Origin: Rhizophagus sp. LPA8_4_AMF | Lineage: Eukaryota; Glomeromycota; Glomeromycetes; Glomerales; Glomeraceae | NCBI GenBank assembly: GCA_021464525.1 | Contig: JADRCO010000261.1 | Span: forward strand, 1 to 40,319 | Length of the DNA: 40,319 nt | Direction: 5' to 3' | Part shown: positions 35,641-40,319 of the stretch, one piece after another | Position numbering within the stretch: the first letter of the stretch is position 1 | Layout of the letters: each line of letters begins with the position of its first letter | Position numbers and translations under genes: made by a program | The notes under the pieces: model-generated | Database searches by the model: none | What the model was told of the DNA's origin: nothing | What the model saw: only the letters and a program-made list of their open reading frames with translations

Positions 35641-35960
35641 GTAGCACTAAAATTAAATATAATAGTTACGCAATATAGTAGAAAAAGTAGAAAATAGCAT
35701 TTTTATTAAAATTTTAAAAGAAAAGTGTATGAAAATTAGAATAAATTCTTACTTTCAAATATAAATCTAATGCAAATTTAATAACAGAATAATATTTTAA
35801 ATATTTTTATATAAAATTTTATTATTTTTATCACAATAATCGCAATATACTTATTTTTATCGTAATATAGTATTTTGTTGAATTTTTAATGTTTAAAATT
35901 TTGTAAATAATTAATTGATTAATTGGTTAATAATTCATCTAATCAATTTTTTTAGTATGA

Positions 35961-36030
35961 GGCTGATGAGGCTGATGTGTTACAAAATATCACGTGACTG
36001 CGATTTTTTGGTGGTTATACTGAGGAAGTT
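35961..36030 (-). repeat. Right terminal inverted repeat of the Mutator-like element
   Basis: Reverse complement starts AACTTCCTCAGTATAACC. It differs from the left copy at eight of 70 positions, all transitions. Confidence 0.9.
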
Positions 36031-36729
36031 GGCAGCCAACTTATAGGTTATACAGGCTGATCAATGATATAAAACTCCTTCATAAATTGGTTATACAAGC
36101 AAAATTTCATATTAAAAATCCACTTTTTTTTATTTTTTCAACACATATACACAGGAAAGCAGCTGATCTAAAAAGTGAGATTTGGAATTTAGGATTTTGT
36201 ATTTGAATTTTGGCAATATATACCGTATATTATTCATATTAGCATTATATAGATAAAGTTTTTTTATCTAAATTAGACATTTACTGGTTGCTTTATTCTT
36301 AATTTTATATGTTTTTTATAAAAAGTTAAAAATTATATACTTTTTTTTTAATATTTTTAAAGGTAGAATGTATGTTGATCATTTTTCATAAATGCACAGT
36401 AGCAAATAATTTTGTTGATCATATGAGGTTCCAAAAGCTTAGTACAGGTTACTGATATATGTACTCAATATTACTATTATAAAAAAAAAAATTTCAAAGT
36501 ATTGTTATTTTAATATTTAAAGATAATATTATTTCAAATAAATAAAAGATACTAAGCAATTCTCACCTGTTTTTTTAAAACCATAAAGAAAAAGCTTAAA
36601 TAACTTTCAAGTCAAAAAAATATTTGTTAATTTAGTAAAAAAATATGGAAGCTGGAAAGTAATAATAAAATTTTTTTATAAAAATAAGGTAGGAAATAAA
36701 ATTAAATGAAACTTATTGAAAATATGTAT

Positions 36730-37060
36730 GAAGAATTATTCTAATTGAAATTTTTAATAAAAAAAGAAAGGAAGTGAAGCCAGATGAAATTTAACAATAT
36801 AAAATATGCATAAAAGTAAAATCAACAAAATTTTTAATTAAATGAAATAAAGAATGCTATTAGATAAAAAGAGAAAGGAAGCAAAACTAGATACAAAGTA
36901 CATGTGAAAGTAAAAGTTCAATGAGATATAAAAAAATGATATTAAATGAAATTTAACAAAGTATGTATAAAATTATTTTATTTGAAATTTTTTTTAATGA
37001 AAAAGAAGAAGTAATTAAAACTAACTGAAGTTTAATATAAGTTGAAAAGTAAAAATCAAT
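36730..37060. repeat. Degenerate A-rich direct repeats, about 120 bp apart
   Basis: Three loosely similar blocks (near 36730, 36850 and 36970) share an AATTATTCTAATTGAAATTT-like start, an AAAAAGAAAGGAAG word and a GATGAAATTTAACAA-like end. They are too diverged to align with confidence by eye. Confidence 0.35.
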
Positions 37061-37096
37061 AAAATTTTTGAAGAAGTAAGCACAGGTAAAATGCTG

Positions 37097-37122
37097 ACCA
37101 ATCAGGTACCTACCTGATTGGT
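37097..37122. repeat. Perfect palindrome with 12-bp arms
   Basis: ACCAATCAGGTA, a 2-base centre CC, then TACCTGATTGGT. It could form a hairpin or bind a dimeric factor. Related CACCTGATT or CAATCAGGTA words recur at 37141, 37188 and 37205, in both orientations. Confidence 0.85.
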
Positions 37123-37260
37123 AACTTTTTTTTGATCGGTCACCTGATTTATTTGATAGTTAGAAATTTGCATATGTTTCAATCAGGTATCAATCAAGTT
37201 ATCACCTGATTGGCTTCTATTATTTAGCTTAACTTTACCGATTGATTTCTATTGTTTCAA

Positions 37261-37560
37261 TTAGACTATCAATAAACTATTTTTCTTTAACTAAAATTAA
37301 ACTATTTTATACTTTTGAAATCTACACTAACATTTTTTTCGAACATTTACTTTTGAAACTTAAAAAAAAGTTTAATTAAACTATTTCATACTATCTTTAA
37401 CATTTTTTTTTTCAAATATTTATTTTGAAACTTTTAAAAAAAATTTTTTTTTATATACCAGAATCCCACAAAAGTTTCAAACATTTTACTTTTGAAACTT
37501 TATTAAAAAAATCATTTATTTAAAACTATTAAAAAAATGATTTTTAACGTTTTTTTTAAC
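37261..37560 (+). repeat. Eroded leading edge of the mini-exon array
   Basis: Intron-type words of the array (TTTTGAAACTTTTAAAAAAA, AACATTTTTTTT) recur here, and one core tail, ATACCAGAATCCCACA followed by AAAGTTTCAAA, is recognisable at 37456-37480. These look like older units too decayed to count. Confidence 0.45.
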
Positions 37561-37572
37561 ATTTTATTATAG

Positions 37573-40090
37573 GGAATTAGTTCTGAAATTGGATACTTGA
37601 TCCCATAGGTTAGTTTTGAAGAAATTTTTTCAAAACTATTAAAAAAATGATTTGAATACCTTTTTTATTATTTTATTATAGAGAATCAGTTTTAAAGTTG
37701 GATACCGAATCCCATAGGTAAGTTTTGAAAAAAAATTTTTGAAACTATTAAAAAACATTTTTAACATTCTTTTTATTATTCTATTAAGGGAATCGGTTCT
37801 AAAGTTGGATACTGAATTCCATAGGTAAGTTTCAAAAAAATTTTTCAAAACTATTAAAAAAAACATTTTTTAACATTTTTTATTATTATTTTATTATAGG
37901 GAATCAGCTCCAAGTTGAATATTGAATCCCATAGATTAGTTTCGAAAAAAAAATTTTTGAAACTATTAAAAAAATGTTTTTAACGTTTTTTTTATTATTC
38001 TATTATAGGGAATCAGTTTCAAAGTTGAATACCGAATCCCATAGGTAAGTTTCAAAAAAAAATTTTCAAAACTATTAAAAAAAATGTTTTTTAACATTTT
38101 TTATTATTATTCTATTATAGGGAATCAGCTTCAAGTTGGATACCGAATCTCATAGGTCAGTTTCAAAAATTTTTTTGAAACTATTAAAGAAATGTTAATA
38201 AAAAATATATTTTTTTATTTAATTATAGGGAATCAGCTCCAAGTTGGATACCGAATCCCATAGGTCAGTTTTGAAAATTTTTTTAAAACTATTAAAGAAA
38301 CGTTTATAATAAAAAATGTTTTTTTTTATTTAATTATAGGGAATCAGCTTCAAGTTGGATATCGAATCCTATAAGTCAGTTTTGAAAATTTTTTTGAAAC
38401 TATTAAAGAAATGTTAATAAAAAATGTTTTTTTTTATTATTATAGGGAATCGGCTCCAAGTTGGATATCGAATCCCATAGGTCAGTTTTAAAAATTTTTT
38501 TGAAACTATTAAAGAAATGTTAATAAAAAATGTTTTTTTTATTTTATTATAGGGAATCAGCTCCAAGTTGGATACCGAATCCCATAGGTTAGTTTTGAAA
38601 ATTTTTTTAAAACTATTAAAAAAATGGTTTTAACATTTTTTTTTCTATTATTCTATTATAAGAAATTGGTTTCAATGAATCCTATAGGTAAGTTTTGAAA
38701 AAAAAATTTTCAAAACTATTAAAAAAATATTTTTAACGTTTTTTTTATTATTCTATTATAGGGAATCAGTTCCAAAGTTGAATACCGAATCCTATAGGTA
38801 AGTTTCGAAAAAAATTTTTTGAAACTATTAAAAAAAATTTTTTTAATGTTTTTTATTATTATTCTATTATAGGGAATCAGCTCCAAGTTGGGATACTGAA
38901 TCCTATAGGTCAGTTTCAAAAAATTTTTTGACTATTAAAAAAAATGTATTTTTAACATTTTTTTATTGTTTTATAGGAAAATCGGCTTCTACTTGGATAC
39001 TGAATCCCAAAGGTAAAGTTTTGAAAATTTTCAAAACTAAAAAAAACGTTTTTAACATTATTTTTTATTCTTTTTGTAGGGAAAATGGTTTCAATATGGA
39101 TGCTGGATTCTAAGGTAAAGTTTTGAAGTAAATTTCGAAACTTTTTAAAAAAAAAATGGTTTAATCATTTTTTTTTAATTCATTTTATAGGAAAAACAGC
39201 TCCAACGTGAATACCGTAATCCTAAATGTAAGTTTCAAAATTTTTTTCGAAACTATTATTATAAGAAAAAAAAAAATGTTTTTTAACATTTTTTTTATTT
39301 TTTTTGTAAGAAAAGGCTCTGAAGTTGGATACCAGGTTCCATTTTATAAGTTTTGAAAATATGAAACTTCATATTAAAAAAACGTTATTTTAACATTTTT
39401 TTATTTTTTTTTATAGGGAAATGGTTCTGAAGTTAGATACCAGATTCCATTATATAAGTTTTGAAAATACGAAACTTTATATTAAAAAAACGTTATTTTA
39501 ATATTTTTTTATTTCTTTTTTGTAGGGAAACGATTCTGAAGTTGGATACCGTAATTCTAATAGTAAGTTTCAAAAAATAGGATTCAAAACTTTTAAAAAA
39601 ATGTTTTAATAGCGTTCTTTTTTTATTTTTCTGTAGGAAATCAGTACTAATGTGGATACTGGCTTCCATAAGTAAGTTTCAAAAAATAAATGAAATTTTA
39701 AAAAATAATGTTTTAATAGCATTTTTTATTTATTTGTAGGAAAATCAGCATCAACGCAGATACCGTAATCCTAAAGGTAAGTTTCAAAATTTTTTTTTGA
39801 AACTATTATCATGAGAAAAAAAATTATTTTTTAACATTTTTTTTTATTTTTTTGTGGAAAACGACTCCAAAGTTAGATATCAGGTCCCATTATGTAAGTT
39901 TAAAAATATGACACTTCATATTAAAAAAAAACAGTATTTTAACATTTTTTATTTTTTTATTTTGTAGGGAAATGGTAGATACTGGATCCTATTATGTAAG
40001 TTTTGAAAATACGAAACTTTATATTAAAAAAATGTTATTTTAATATTTTTTTATTGTTTTGTAGGGAAATCGGCTCCTATTTGGATACCG
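37573..40090 (+). repeat. Array of 24 mini-exon units (SP7-like effector type?)
   Basis: Twenty-four units of about 108 bp (97-120). Each has a T-rich acceptor (TTATTATAG or TTTTGTAG), a core of usually 35-37 nt, and a donor (GTAAGT, GTCAGT or GTTAGT) followed by a conserved intron of about 70 nt. Core starts: 37573, 37682, 37789, 37900, 38009, 38121, 38229, 38340, 38446, 38553, 38663, 38762, 38873, 38977, 39080, 39191, 39311, 39417, 39526, 39637, 39740, 39857, 39968, 40065. Core consensus in the left half is GGAATCAGCTCCAAGTTGG then ATACCGAATCCCATAG. Cores encode SSKLDTESH-like or, one frame over, SAPSWIPNP-like peptides; right-half cores read KSASTWILNPK and STNVDTGFH. Donors are damaged in units 4, 17 and 18 and the acceptor in unit 22. 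Known family it recalls: SP7-like effectors of Rhizophagus. No first exon is visible, so it may be the 3' part of a gene, or dead. Confidence 0.75.
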
Positions 40091-40189
40091 GTTAGTTTTG
40101 AAAAAAAATGATTTTTAATGGGGTTTTATTTGTCTATTTTGTATGAATCAGTGTTTCGTTTTATTTTAAAACTTTTTTAATTTTTTTAG

Positions 40190-40213
40190 TTAATTGTTTC
40201 TTCTTGTAAATAA
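40190..40213 (+). other. Candidate terminal exon of the mini-exon array
   Basis: A T-rich tract ends in TTTTTTTAG at 40189, followed by TTAATTGTTTCTTCTTGTAA. Read from the first base it gives LIVSSCK and a stop at 40213; the other two phases also stop quickly. With the polyadenylation signal 30 nt downstream it is a plausible 3' end. Confidence 0.3.
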
Positions 40214-40242
40214 TTTATATATAATATATAGATTATATAATT

Positions 40243-40248
40243 AATAAA
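40243..40248 (+). promoter_or_regulatory. AATAAA polyadenylation-type signal
   Basis: Canonical hexamer in AT-rich sequence 150 bp after the last mini-exon unit, fitting a transcript that ends here. In AT-rich DNA a chance match is common. Confidence 0.3.
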
Positions 40249-40319
40249 TTTAATTCAGTAACTGATTTTGAAAAATTTTGAATATCCAATTTTAATAAAT
40301 TGTAATATTTATACAAATC

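Larger units (their letters stand above)
31929..36030 (+). mobile_element. Mutator-like DNA transposon with intact ends and decayed transposase
   Basis: 4102 bp bounded by 70-bp terminal inverted repeats (31929-31998 and 35961-36030) and flanked by a 10-bp target duplication GGCAGCCAAC (31919-31928 and 36031-36040; 11 bp if a shared T is counted). A 9-11 bp duplication is the Mutator hallmark. Eight positions differ between the two 70-bp ends and all eight are transitions. Transposase remains run from about 32460 to 34660. A 707-bp element is nested at 34934-35640. The element is plainly dead but its ends are almost intact, so the insertion is of moderate age. Confidence 0.9.
36041..37260. 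other. AT-rich region between the MULE and the mini-exon array
   Basis: No coding exon found. I looked in particular for a start codon followed by a signal peptide that might open the array downstream; the best frame, beginning at 36371 (MLIIFHKCTVANNFVDHMRF), has no signal peptide and stops after 27 codons. The stretch contains degenerate A-rich direct repeats (36730-37060) and a palindrome cluster (37097-37215). Confidence 0.45.

Noticed and set aside
37639-38919. Open frames on the minus strand of the mini-exon array
   Set aside because: They arise from repeated AT-rich intron sequence, run across many units with low-complexity content, and conflict with the plus-strand splice grammar.
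37573-40090. CRISPR-like regular repeats with spacers
   Set aside because: Units are tandem, the spacers are similar to each other and not unique, the genome is eukaryotic, and each core is framed by splice signals.

Overview
The window looks like nuclear DNA of an arbuscular mycorrhizal fungus, most probably Rhizophagus or a close Glomeromycotina relative. This is inferred from very AT-rich sequence, many short introns with GTAAGT-type donors and TTTAG/ATAG acceptors, a decayed Argonaute gene (a family expanded in these fungi), a SWIM-type Mutator-like transposon, and gene families I associate with this lineage. No search could be run, so the species is not proven.

Layout. 1-3470: an SFT2 membrane-traffic gene (minus) and an L-type lectin cargo-receptor gene (plus), divergent over 168 bp. 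3690-6700: a full-length but decayed Argonaute gene (minus). 6.7-9.5 kb: AT-rich, no gene seen. 9562-10400: a small CRIB-domain protein with an N-terminal lipidation signature. 12012-13184: a PARG-like macrodomain protein. 13.5-14.6 kb: probable remains of an F-box/LRR-like gene. 16052-18295: an 8-exon gene (gene A) of an unnamed family with a PD-(D/E)XK-like core and a lysine-rich tail. 18.3-21.6 kb: repeats, a 988-bp inverted-repeat element and a lone transposon end. 21681-24268: a broken, truncated paralogue of gene A (gene B), head to head with it. 24898-26411: an SSH4/EAR1-like Rsp5 adaptor. 27154-31424: a 14-exon BRCA2 homologue (1106 aa) with BRC repeats, helical domain, OB folds and Tower-like region, convergent with SSH4. 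31929-36030: a complete-ended but decayed Mutator-like element with 70-bp terminal repeats and a 10-bp target duplication, itself hit by a 707-bp inverted-repeat element. 37573-40090: an array of 24 mini-exon units of about 108 bp.

The most unusual part is the last one. Each unit has a splice acceptor, a 35-37 nt exon-like core and a splice donor on the plus strand. The cores are mostly not multiples of three, so inclusion or skipping of a unit changes the frame downstream. This resembles what I remember of the SP7-like effector genes of Rhizophagus (tandem repeats carried by repeated small exons, with alternative splicing), but no signal-peptide exon is visible and the array may be dead.

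The intact genes are housekeeping functions: early secretory traffic (SFT2, lectin), Cdc42 signalling (CRIB), ADP-ribose metabolism (PARG-like), ubiquitin-dependent sorting of membrane proteins (SSH4) and homologous recombination (BRCA2). They sit between repeat-rich stretches. I see no operon-like functional cluster.
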